64,000 nucleotides of DNA from Prolixibacter bellariivorans ATCC BAA-1284 (GTDB lineage Bacteria; Bacteroidota; Bacteroidia; Bacteroidales; Prolixibacteraceae): contig NZ_JHXO01000008.1 of assembly GCF_000621705.1 (NCBI RefSeq), positions 371,712-435,711 on the forward strand, written 5' to 3'. A program made the translations under genes and the position numbers. How positions within the stretch are numbered: the first letter of the stretch is position 1; each line of letters opens with the position of its first letter. Under the pieces are notes generated by a model. That model saw nothing but the letters and a program-made list of their open reading frames with translations, had not been told where the DNA came from and ran no database searches. Shown here piece after piece: positions 47,764 to 55,345 of the stretch.

Positions 47764-47823
47764 CTGTCTTTTCTTATTTGCTCCGGATGCACGATTGAAT
47801 AAATTAGCCTCCATATTCAATGA

Positions 47824-48984
47824 CTATCCAATCATGGTGTTTCCGATTTTGAACATGGGCAAATACATCGCTACCAGGATAAGCGCTACCAGGCCACCGA
47901 CAAAAACAATCATCAATGGTTCCAAGAGTGAACTCATCAACTGGGTATAGTGATCGATATCTTCGGAATACTGACTGTGCAACTTCCGGAAAATCACATC
48001 CAGATTATTGGTTTCTTCTCCTACCTTAAGCAATGCCACCATCCGTTCATCGAAAAGCGAATACGATGCCAGGGCTTCATTCAGCAACATTCCCTTGTAA
48101 ATCTGGCCTCTCACCGAAATAAGTATTTCTTCCAGTGGTAAAAAGCCCACCATCTTCCCCACCATATCCAGGGCTGTAATGAGCGGAGTTTTGGCCGAGG
48201 TCATCAGCGACATGAACTGGCAAAAGCGTGCCAGGTAGATTTTTAGTAATAATGGGCCAATAACTGGTACATGAATTACCAGAGAGCTGAGGGTTCGAAG
48301 CACCTTTTTGTTTTGCCGTACAAAGAAAACGGTGACGCCCATAGCCATTACGATAAGCAGGATAAGCCACCAGTAGCTTCGTAATCCGTTCGAAATATCA
48401 ATCACCGACTGCGTAAAGGCCGGCAAATCGGAATTAAAACGTTTGAAGGCATCAGCGAACAGGGGGACAATGAAGTTCATCATGAAAATCACTACCACAA
48501 CAGCCGTAATCAGGATGATGAACGGATAGGAAAGCGCTCCAAATACCTGCTTCTGTAATTTGATTTTCCGCTCGTAATAGTGCCCCAGTTCCTTCACCAC
48601 TTCCGGCAGCTTCCCGCTCTCCTCCCCAATTTTCACACTATAATATTCATACAGCGAAAACTGTCCGGTTTGTTCCAATGCTTCCGAGAAGGAACTTCCT
48701 TTAATGAGCTTATTCTCGATATCGGTAAATATCGCTTTCAATTTGACATTACTCTCCTGGGAGGAAAACAACTCGATGGCGCTCTTCAAATCCAGGCCCG
48801 CCTGAAGGAGCAAAAATATCTCGGCATAAAACTCCTCCTTCTTCCGGTCTTTTAGCAATCGCCCCTTTTGTGTGAGATATCGCTTTACCGCGGAAATATC
48901 CGGTTCCTTTCGATTACCAACCGATGGTGCACTTTGTTTTCGTCCTGTATTCCCTGAATCGATATTGGAAAGTTTAATCGCCAT
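47824..48984 (-). CDS. gspF: GspF/PilC inner-membrane platform protein
   Basis: A 386-residue protein with two GspF domains. After a polar, cytoplasmic N-terminus (1-50), the first domain has FYAEIFLLLQAGLDLKSAIE and GSSFSEALEQTGQFSLYE, followed by transmembrane helices at about 150-175 and 205-225. The second domain has RFCQFMSLMTSAKTPLITAL and KVGEETNNLDVIF, and a last helix (LMIVFVGGLVALILVAMYLPMF). It anchors the ATPase and pseudopilus assembly in the inner membrane. It is last in the operon and overlaps the GspJ-like gene by 11 nt. Length and motif order are standard. Confidence 0.93.
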   Translation of the reverse strand: MAIKLSNIDSGNTGRKQSAPSVGNRKEPDISAVKRYLTQKGRLLKDRKKEEFYAEIFLLLQAGLDLKSAIELFSSQESNVKLKAIFTDIENKLIKGSSFSEALEQTGQFSLYEYYSVKIGEESGKLPEVVKELGHYYERKIKLQKQVFGALSYPFIILITAVVVVIFMMNFIVPLFADAFKRFNSDLPAFTQSVIDISNGLRSYWWLILLIVMAMGVTVFFVRQNKKVLRTLSSLVIHVPVIGPLLLKIYLARFCQFMSLMTSAKTPLITALDMVGKMVGFLPLEEILISVRGQIYKGMLLNEALASYSLFDERMVALLKVGEETNNLDVIFRKLHSQYSEDIDHYTQLMSSLLEPLMIVFVGGLVALILVAMYLPMFKIGNTMIG

Positions 48985-49459
48985 AACCTCTTGCCTCCCA
49001 TTGTTTAAACTGCGGATACTCTTTGGTTAGTTGAATGGTATATTGCTCGTTGGTAGTAGGTACCTGAAAGGAAAGGGTGCGCACCAGTCCCTTTGTTCCG
49101 GACACTTCGTTGATATTTAATTCACGGCTACTTAGCCGGAACGTATCGGATTGCATATCGTAGCTTCTGACAATGTATTCCGGTTCGAATTGGTAGGTGA
49201 TCGTGCTGAAAGCCTTTTTTAAGGTTAATTGCTCATCCCACCGAGCCTCATTACATGCTTGCCAGTCGTTTGCGAGTTGGGTTTCCAAAAGCAGCACACT
49301 CCTGTCCTCACCGGCATTTAACCTGATTTGCCGGAAAAGCCGGTTGAAATTCATCACAGCCGTAAAACCTATCAGCAACAGAAGACTGGTCAGGGCAATC
49401 GCGATAAGCTGCTCCATCAGGGTAAATCCTTTCAGTTTCTTATGAATATACTCTTGCAC
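48974..49459 (-). CDS. GspJ-like minor pseudopilin
   Basis: About 161 residues from a GTG at 49459, which gives a short prepilin leader (VQEYIHKKLKG) before the cleavage site G-FTLMEQLIAIAL with Glu at +5, then a hydrophobic helix. An ATG at 49603 would add 48 residues whose DNA runs through a dispersed palindromic element (49488-49558), so it is not believed. The rest is an alpha/beta pseudopilin head (LLLETQLANDWQACNEA). Size and position next to a GspI-like gene suggest the GspJ role at the pseudopilus tip. Confidence 0.8.
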   Translation of the reverse strand: MQEYIHKKLKGFTLMEQLIAIALTSLLLLIGFTAVMNFNRLFRQIRLNAGEDRSVLLLETQLANDWQACNEARWDEQLTLKKAFSTITYQFEPEYIVRSYDMQSDTFRLSSRELNINEVSGTKGLVRTLSFQVPTTNEQYTIQLTKEYPQFKQWEARGYGD

Positions 49460-49487
49460 AACTGAATCTCCATTCTTGAAATTGGTG

Positions 49488-49558
49488 CTACTCTCCCCCG
49501 GCCCCTCTCTACGTGTAGAGAGGGGAGACCGCCCGAAATAAGGGCGGTGGGGTGAGTC
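49488..49558. repeat. Dispersed palindromic element, long copy
   Basis: Starts CTACTCTCCCCCGG and ends GGGCGGTGGGGTGAGT, with an inner CCTCTCTACGTGTAGAGAGG palindrome and a CCGCCC/GGGCGG stem. It is the same type as the short copy at 51971. It sits between two minor pseudopilin genes. Confidence 0.75.
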
Positions 49559-49651
49559 CGTTTTATTCTCCGGATGAATTTTAACCATTTTTATACCTTT
49601 CATCTCTTTCGAAATAAGCGAGCAGTTAAGAACACCTGTTATTTTAAATGG

Positions 49652-50020
49652 TTATTCCCCGTTCGTTTTTATCTGTTTCAGTAATTGTCGCTTATACAGT
49701 ACTTCCTTTTTCTCTTTTTGTATCGCCTGGTAAGTAACGATGTATAGCTTTCTCTTCTCATCGAATGGCGTCAATGTTACTTCGATTACCAAATCGCCAT
49801 ACTCTTCCGATACCGCTTCATAGGTGTTCTGTTCCTGTTGTTTTTCTACCAGGTTGTTAACAGCCAGATATGCCCGGTGCCGGGAGTACAACACGGAACT
49901 GTTCATGACCTGATTGAACAGTACGGTTGTCAACCCGACAGCAAGGGAGATAAGAAAAAAGCCGACTACCACTTCAATCATAGTACTTCCCCGGAGTGTA
50001 TGTAAACGTTTTACTGGCAT
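49652..50020 (-). CDS. GspI-like minor pseudopilin
   Basis: A 122-residue protein. The basic leader MPVKRLHTLRG is cleaved before STMIEVVVGFFLISLAVGL, with Glu at +5 and a hydrophobic assembly helix. The head is short and strand-rich (YGDLVIEVTLTPFDEKRKLYI). Small size and place between the GspK-like and GspJ-like genes fit GspI. It overlaps the GspK-like gene by 10 nt. Confidence 0.82.
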   Translation of the reverse strand: MPVKRLHTLRGSTMIEVVVGFFLISLAVGLTTVLFNQVMNSSVLYSRHRAYLAVNNLVEKQQEQNTYEAVSEEYGDLVIEVTLTPFDEKRKLYIVTYQAIQKEKKEVLYKRQLLKQIKTNGE

Positions 50021-51309
50021 ATGGCTATCTGTTTTAGTTGAAACGGCTGATCGGAAACAGAGAAAGAGCCAAATAAAGCAGGTGTACTGGTATTATCGAT
50101 GATGCCATCGACAATGATATTCTCGTAAAAGGCCCGGGGCGTGTCGATGATAAACCGGTTGCAGTATAACCGCCCATCGATGCGGCCGGTAAAATGAACA
50201 TCACCATTCACATATACCGTTCCGGCCAGGTGATCGTCTTCATCCAAAAACAACAAATTGTTCTTGTGCTCTTGGTTTTTGCCGTTCAGCGCTATGCCGC
50301 CGATGACAGTACTGTTTTTCCCCAGCGTTATCTTCCCGGGCTTCCGGTTATTCAGACAAACCAGAAAAGAGGGGTAGTTCAGCCGGCAATCCTTCCCGAC
50401 CGTAATCTCCTTTGTGGCAAAAGCCTGAAAACGCCCTGTCACCTTATCCTCCACCCGAATCACCCGGGCTATCAGGATAGTATTCTTCAATTGGGCACCC
50501 GGAGATACAACAAGGGTATCCCTCGCCAGTACAACAGCATTTCCTTCCAACTGAACATTATCCAGGTAAGCAGAACCTCCACAATTTATCACACAAGTCT
50601 TATGATGAAACGAAAACTGATGCAGGCCATTTCTTTCAACCTTGCTAAGCGCTATCACACTGTCCTGCTTTGTGAAGTCGCCATTCAGGTATGCAGCCGC
50701 AAAATCCTGAAAATGTTCTGAAAGAGCCGGCAGCTGGGTATCACTGGGAGAGACGGTTCCGTCCACCAGCTTTTCCCCTTCAAACGTTCTTCCCCTGATA
50801 TTTCCGCTCCGTATCCCCAGGTGGGGCAGTTTACAATTACCTACCAACGAACTCTGTCCAACCAGCGACAAATATTTATTCTCATCGGTCAGATACAGTG
50901 CGTAGGTTGGTTCATCTTCAGCCGCCAGTAGCTCGGTATATTTCTTTTCCATTCGGTGCCATTGGGTGCGGTAATTCGCTATCCGAAGCATTCCCCAGCA
51001 GCGCACACCTATCTCCACAAGTACGCTGTCTTCAAAAAGCGTTAGTTCTTTGGTTTCTCCGGGCTGAACAAGGGAAGGAGCGGCATGCAGCCACTCTGCC
51101 GCTGACTCAATTCGATCATTCAATTCCACATTTTTCATGTATTGAACATCCTCTTCATTCCACAATCGTTCCAGAAGGATGAAGAATGAGGAAAGAACAC
51201 TCAGCAAAAGGAGGACCAGAATGGCAAAATAAAGCGCACCGCCTTTCAACCGATATCGCGGTCTCTTCCTGAATAGCTTATCCTGATATGTAAACACTAA
51301 ACCAACCAT
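50011..51309 (-). CDS. GspK/PilX-like protein with beta-helix domain
   Basis: 432 residues. A basic N-terminus and RLKGGALYFAILVLLLLSVLSS form a pilin-like helix with Ala, not Glu, at +5, as in GspK. The middle is mixed. From about 225 to 410 the chain shows stacked short strands (AYLDNVQLEGNAVVLARDTL, VSPGAQLKNTILIARVIRV, GTVYVNGDVHFTGRIDGRL) like a bactofilin or right-handed beta-helix, which is not usual in GspK. It probably caps the pseudopilus and may expose the helix domain. The family assignment is by position and N-terminus. Confidence 0.65.
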   Translation of the reverse strand: MVGLVFTYQDKLFRKRPRYRLKGGALYFAILVLLLLSVLSSFFILLERLWNEEDVQYMKNVELNDRIESAAEWLHAAPSLVQPGETKELTLFEDSVLVEIGVRCWGMLRIANYRTQWHRMEKKYTELLAAEDEPTYALYLTDENKYLSLVGQSSLVGNCKLPHLGIRSGNIRGRTFEGEKLVDGTVSPSDTQLPALSEHFQDFAAAYLNGDFTKQDSVIALSKVERNGLHQFSFHHKTCVINCGGSAYLDNVQLEGNAVVLARDTLVVSPGAQLKNTILIARVIRVEDKVTGRFQAFATKEITVGKDCRLNYPSFLVCLNNRKPGKITLGKNSTVIGGIALNGKNQEHKNNLLFLDEDDHLAGTVYVNGDVHFTGRIDGRLYCNRFIIDTPRAFYENIIVDGIIDNTSTPALFGSFSVSDQPFQLKQIAICQ

Positions 51310-51315
51310 GAAAAT

Positions 51316-51906
51316 CTATTGGATGGTATCCTTTTTTTGTGAGGGATGAAACCATCCATGAAACAAATGCTTTTTCACTATCTTCTCTCCGTTACGGTAC
51401 CGCTCTACCCGGATGGAGTCGCTGCTGACAAATGTGATTTGTTTCCCATCCAGCTCCCCTTTTTTGTATTGCTCGATACTTGCCGGATGTCCCTGGAAAT
51501 AAATCCGGCGCTCTCCATCCAGTATTCCCTTCCGATAGGTTGAAGATTCGGTCAACTTACCTGCCTTATTCCACTTCCGCCACAAACCATCTTTCAAGCC
51601 ATCTTGGTATTTTCCGGAAATCATGAGTTGGTTATCTCCATCAAACTTCCGGTACAAACCGTCCAGCGGGTGCCCAACGACCATTCCTTGTGTATAATGA
51701 ATTCCGCTCAGGTAATACCCAGCGTACATTTTGGCCGGATCTCCTTTTGCTGCTTTTTTATTTCGCTCAATCAAAATATTCGCTTCCACGGTACCGTTAC
51801 CCGATACCACACTGATATTTCGGTGAGTGATTTCCGGGATATCGGAAGTTGACCGGCATGATGTGAGCCCAAAAACCAGAAAAAAAATAACCACTAAATT
51901 TCTCAT
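51316..51906 (-). CDS. MORN-repeat lipoprotein of the secretion cluster
   Basis: A 196-residue protein with a lipobox Cys17 (VFGLTSC). The mature chain contains MORN_2-type repeats (DGLYRKFDGDNQLMISGKYQ, DGLKDGLWRKWNKAGKLT, KGILDGERRIYFQGHPASI, KGELDGKQITFVSSD), the kind found in YwqK-like proteins. It starts 216 nt after the GspC-like gene and ends 6 nt before the GspK-like gene, so it is embedded in the operon. It may act as a periplasmic scaffold, or as a secretin pilotin; no direct evidence separates these. Confidence 0.75.
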   Translation of the reverse strand: MRNLVVIFFLVFGLTSCRSTSDIPEITHRNISVVSGNGTVEANILIERNKKAAKGDPAKMYAGYYLSGIHYTQGMVVGHPLDGLYRKFDGDNQLMISGKYQDGLKDGLWRKWNKAGKLTESSTYRKGILDGERRIYFQGHPASIEQYKKGELDGKQITFVSSDSIRVERYRNGEKIVKKHLFHGWFHPSQKKDTIQ

Positions 51907-51970
51907 TTGACAAATATCTTTTATGATATATCCAGTTAATTACCTATCGTAATAAAATCTGATATTAACT

Positions 51971-52012
51971 CTACTCTCCCCCGCCCCCCTGATTCCGGGC
52001 GGTGGGGTGAGT
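51971..52012. repeat. Dispersed palindromic element, short copy
   Basis: CTACTCTCCCCCGCCC ... GGGCGGTGGGGTGAGT: same ends as the element at 49488 but without the inner hairpin. It lies in the 216-nt gap between the GspC-like and MORN genes. Confidence 0.7.
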
Positions 52013-52122
52013 CGCATCTCTAACACGAATGAATATTGACCATTTTTTGCCTCGTTTCTTACATTAATTTCAGAATGGTAAACATTCGGATATTTCATTA
52101 TATCTTTTACTTCATTAACTCT

Positions 52123-52602
52123 CTATTTTTCACGCACCCGGAACCACCTCTTTTTCTCCCGGTTTTCCAGCTGAATAGAATCCTTTACAATCCTGAGAAC
52201 AGTCAGTTCATGCGCTACATCTCCCTTATGCACCAACAAATCTTTGGTCCCGACACGGAGAAATCCCATGACCTTCGCCTTCAGCTTCTCACTCCTGACC
52301 ATTCCCCGGTAGGTAATCATGGGCCAGTTAATCGGTTGGGAACGCACATCGCTACGCTGATGACTCGCTTTCGTTTTCACGGTCCCGCCTGAAGCACTTT
52401 TCAAAAACGGATCGGGATAATTCAGGGATAGCTTAGGCTTCTCTTCGTTATCGGATACATCGATTTCTTTCGTCACCTGTTTTCTGAAAGAAGAGTTGAC
52501 CTGTTTCCCATGCAGGTTCGTATAAATACGATAAAATATCAGTCCCCAGATGAGCAGGACCAACGGCAACAAAAGATAGACCAGTTTCTTATTCTTTAAC
52601 AT
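52123..52602 (-). CDS. GspC/PilP-like periplasmic linker protein
   Basis: A 159-residue bitopic protein: basic N-terminus, one helix (about 8-28, LVYLLLPLVLLIWGLIFYRI), a Ser/Lys-rich linker, and a small beta domain at about 93-157 (ITYRGMVRSEKLKAKVMGFL, DLLVHKGDVAHELTVLRI, DSIQLENREKKRWF). That domain follows the HR/PilP pattern of GspC proteins, which connect the inner-membrane platform to the secretin N-domains. Size, topology and position support this; sequence identity to known GspC is low. Confidence 0.75.
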   Translation of the reverse strand: MLKNKKLVYLLLPLVLLIWGLIFYRIYTNLHGKQVNSSFRKQVTKEIDVSDNEEKPKLSLNYPDPFLKSASGGTVKTKASHQRSDVRSQPINWPMITYRGMVRSEKLKAKVMGFLRVGTKDLLVHKGDVAHELTVLRIVKDSIQLENREKKRWFRVREK

Positions 52603-52625
52603 AGCAGCCAGGTTATTTCATGAGA

Positions 52626-53582
52626 TTAGTTGACCCGAACGATGAGTGTATCGATACTTGCCCGGGCACCTACATTCCCCGCCTTATCGACCGAAAGTAC
52701 GGTCCAGTAATAGGTAGTCCGATCGGATAAAGTAACTTTCGCCTGTTGATCGAACGACGCCACAGCATCCACCAGCGTCGATAAATTCTTATCGGAATAG
52801 ACCTTTACCGTATCCTGAGCAATCCCACTACCCGAATCACTGCTGTTCCATGCAAACTGAACCGACGTGGAAGTAACTGTCGAGTTATTCTCCGGCGATG
52901 TCAATACCGGAGTATTCGGCGGCGTTTGATCGATCATTAATGATTGAATGGTGTAAGAAGTTTCCGAGGTCTGATTCTGAGCCTGCACGCCCCAAAAGAA
53001 CGTGCCTTCCGACAATGTTCCTTCGTAGCTGGTCCCATCGACGCTGACTGGCGCTACGACCGTCTCTCCTTCCCAGGAGCCTTTGTATATGGCAATTTGG
53101 TAATTATCGGCATTGTACAAGGCATCCCATACAAAAGAAATATCAGCACTGTTGGTAATCTTTCCATCGTGCGGGGATACGAGCTGCACTTTTTGCCGGG
53201 TCAAATCATCACTGCTGTAAATCGTTAAATGTGAAGAGGACCATCCGGACTGATACACACTATTCTCTGCTCTGACCCGCCATTCAAATTCTGCCGGAAA
53301 TAAACTATACGTGTACTTATTATCTGTTACCAGGGTATCGAGCACTAAATTTTCTGCGTTGGCAAATGATGGAGTGACGATCTGTAAGCGGTAGGACGAG
53401 GCTCCTTTTACCACATCCCAGTAAAAAGTCTGCGTGAGAATATCGGTTTCTACCTGGTCGGCCGGAGAGACCAGTTCAACCGAACGGTTAGAAATATCGT
53501 CCTCGAAAAAGGAATCGCATCCTGCCATTGTCGCAATCAATATGATTCCCAGCATCGTATTCAGAGTTTTATTTGTTTTCAT
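52626..53582 (-). CDS. Fibronectin III-like lipoprotein of the secretion cluster
   Basis: A 318-residue protein with a lipobox Cys22 (IATMAGC). It has three FnIII-like units starting near 35, 133 and 222, each with a V-x-L-V/T-S-P opening and an FxWD or FAWN strand (QTFYWDVVKGASSYRLQI, ISFVWDALYNADNYQIAI, VQFAWNSSDSGSGIAQDTVK). Proteins of this sort bind sugars or other proteins at the cell surface. It overlaps the GspM-like gene by 14 nt, so it belongs to the operon. It could be an outer-membrane partner of the secretin or a substrate receptor. Confidence 0.75.
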   Translation of the reverse strand: MKTNKTLNTMLGIILIATMAGCDSFFEDDISNRSVELVSPADQVETDILTQTFYWDVVKGASSYRLQIVTPSFANAENLVLDTLVTDNKYTYSLFPAEFEWRVRAENSVYQSGWSSSHLTIYSSDDLTRQKVQLVSPHDGKITNSADISFVWDALYNADNYQIAIYKGSWEGETVVAPVSVDGTSYEGTLSEGTFFWGVQAQNQTSETSYTIQSLMIDQTPPNTPVLTSPENNSTVTSTSVQFAWNSSDSGSGIAQDTVKVYSDKNLSTLVDAVASFDQQAKVTLSDRTTYYWTVLSVDKAGNVGARASIDTLIVRVN

Positions 53583-54129
53583 GAGACTCCTCGTTAGATT
53601 TTGATTCTAAAAGTTGAATGGATTGTAAAAAGATCGTCCCAAGCAACCGTTTCCGGTTGGTTCTTTTATCGACTTCCAATTGGAACTGTACTGAACGAAT
53701 CTTAGCCTGATGATCATTGTTTTCCATACTCGAAATCACAGCCAATTGCTTTTTGAATGCTCCCTGGAAATTCACATCGATGGTTTCAATTCGAATATCA
53801 TCGCCCTCGAAGACATGTTTTTGAGGAATATCTTTCAGAACAATGCCTGATTTGCTGCACAATTCGTTCAGTTCATCCATCACGAGAACCGAGAAATCCT
53901 CACTGTTGGCCTCTCCAAACATGTTGTTCAGTCTTTCGAGATGCGCCTTGAGTTCAGGAACCCGTGTGGCCAAGTCCTTTATCTGCACCTGCTGACTCTT
54001 CAATGTCCGGTATTCATGCAACAGGGCAAATGTTTTCGCAAATGTCAACCGGTAAGCCAGCCATGCAAAAATGACCAGGCCGATCAGTGCCACGATGAAT
54101 TTCCGTTTATTGGTCCAGTTGCTCAGCAT
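53569..54129 (-). CDS. GspM/PilO-like inner-membrane protein
   Basis: A 186-residue bitopic protein: short basic N-terminus (MLSNWTNKRK), one helix (about 11-28), a coiled coil (about 33-72, LLHEYRTLKSQQVQIKDLAT) and a ferredoxin-like domain (MDELNELCSKSGIVLKDIPQ, FQGAFKKQLAVISSME). This is the PilO/GspM layout. It starts 3 nt after the GspL-like gene, the usual order. Confidence 0.82.
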   Translation of the reverse strand: MLSNWTNKRKFIVALIGLVIFAWLAYRLTFAKTFALLHEYRTLKSQQVQIKDLATRVPELKAHLERLNNMFGEANSEDFSVLVMDELNELCSKSGIVLKDIPQKHVFEGDDIRIETIDVNFQGAFKKQLAVISSMENNDHQAKIRSVQFQLEVDKRTNRKRLLGTIFLQSIQLLESKSNEESHENK

Positions 54130-54132
54130 TGC

Positions 54133-55335
54133 TTAAAATTTAATTTCCAGTTCAAAATTTCCCGTATGGTGCTTCTCGTCTACCGAATACGACACCAGTT
54201 CTACCTCTTTCACCCAGCTTTCACTGCGGATTCTTTTTATCCACCGGCTAATCGCTGTCATGTGTCTCGAGATTCCTTCCACGGCTATTGTTTTTTCCTG
54301 GTAAAGAATCGCTTTACCCTCTTTCGGTTTTTGCATCAACGGCTGAAGCTCCATTTGGGTGAGTCGAATCGATCCCGGCAATGTAGACGCCAGCCTGTCG
54401 GCATAAAATGAAAACCGGGTAGATACATCGTTGCCAATGTATTTATCGACAAAGAATTGTTTCTTTTTCAGCTTCGATTCCAGTCCGGACAATTCGGTGA
54501 GATAGTTTTCATTGTTGGCTACCTGCATCCTTAAGCCGGCATACCGACCGCGCAGATTGTCCCAAACAAAGTAATTTACGGTCAGGAATAACAGCAGCAC
54601 GCCCAACACAACGATGCCTCCCTTTTTCAGCAGATACCCGTAGGTGTACCCTTCCCGTGGTCTACCCAGTAAAAGGATATCATCCATATCACCAGACAAA
54701 AATTGCAGGCAAGCAGCCAAAAGAGCAATTACGCTTGAGGATACTCGCTCTCCTTCTATGGAATATGTAACACGTGATTCATCGCTGTTGGCTGAAAACG
54801 AATGAAGCTGTCCATCCTTCAGAAGTAGCTTCCAACGCCCGGTGATGACCTCATCGCCTACATTGGCCAGCAGGGGAATGACTGCTGCCACAGGAAATGG
54901 GCCAAATTTCAAATCGACCACATTGACTCCATTGTTTACGCAAAAATCAAGAACTGTCTGCACCAGCTCCGTTCGCATAATAGATACCAACTCTCCTGTC
55001 CCATCTGCTTTTGCATACCGACGAACGATAAAATCAGAATCATCTGACTGAAAAGAGCTGCCATTCTCCGAAGCCTGTTCTCCCGGCTCCTCATCCCTGA
55101 GCAATATCCCGACACCGTCGAGATGTAATACCACCGGGACATCCGGGTTGAAGTGGCTTTTTATGGCATCCCAATCGTTTTGACTTTCGGTTTGGGAAAG
55201 GATTTGAATCTCCTGCTTTGTCCGCTTCAGTTCCACTGCCGAAAACCGCCAGTCATCACGGGTGAGAAACGTAATGCCTAGCCCAATGACTCGTGACGTC
55301 CTCTTTAATATATGTTTGTCAAGATTCAACTTCAA
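54133..55335 (-). CDS. GspL / PilM-PilN-like protein
   Basis: 400 residues. A cytoplasmic N-terminal part (1-235) resembles a degenerate PilM/GspL actin-like domain (VIGLGITFLTRDDWRFSAVE, VVLHLDGVGILLRDEEPG). One helix follows at about 240-258, then a coiled coil (NNENYLTELSGLESKLKKKQ) and a PilN/GspL periplasmic ferredoxin-like domain (about 330-400). The fusion of PilM- and PilN-like parts is what GspL is. It should connect the GspE ATPase to the GspM-like protein. The ATPase-type motifs of PilM are not preserved. Confidence 0.78.
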   Translation of the reverse strand: MKLNLDKHILKRTSRVIGLGITFLTRDDWRFSAVELKRTKQEIQILSQTESQNDWDAIKSHFNPDVPVVLHLDGVGILLRDEEPGEQASENGSSFQSDDSDFIVRRYAKADGTGELVSIMRTELVQTVLDFCVNNGVNVVDLKFGPFPVAAVIPLLANVGDEVITGRWKLLLKDGQLHSFSANSDESRVTYSIEGERVSSSVIALLAACLQFLSGDMDDILLLGRPREGYTYGYLLKKGGIVVLGVLLLFLTVNYFVWDNLRGRYAGLRMQVANNENYLTELSGLESKLKKKQFFVDKYIGNDVSTRFSFYADRLASTLPGSIRLTQMELQPLMQKPKEGKAILYQEKTIAVEGISRHMTAISRWIKRIRSESWVKEVELVSYSVDEKHHTGNFELEIKF

Positions 55336-55345
55336 AACGTCTTTG

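Larger units (their letters stand above)
46736..47823. other. 1.1-kb intergenic region
   Basis: No supported protein gene. It holds a plus-strand hairpin plus T-run at 47190-47217, preceded by two further stems (GAACCGCTGATAGGCGGTTC near 47083, GGGAACTGCAATTCCC near 47155), one copy of the TTAATAC-N15-GGTTACCC motif (47500-47529) and the gspF terminator (47712-47763). A structured plus-strand RNA ending at 47217 is possible. Confidence 0.5.

Noticed and set aside
47541..47792. 83-codon minus-strand frame after gspF
   Set aside because: It crosses the strong hairpin at 47712-47763 and shows no signal, domain or family; the hairpin is better read as the gspF terminator.
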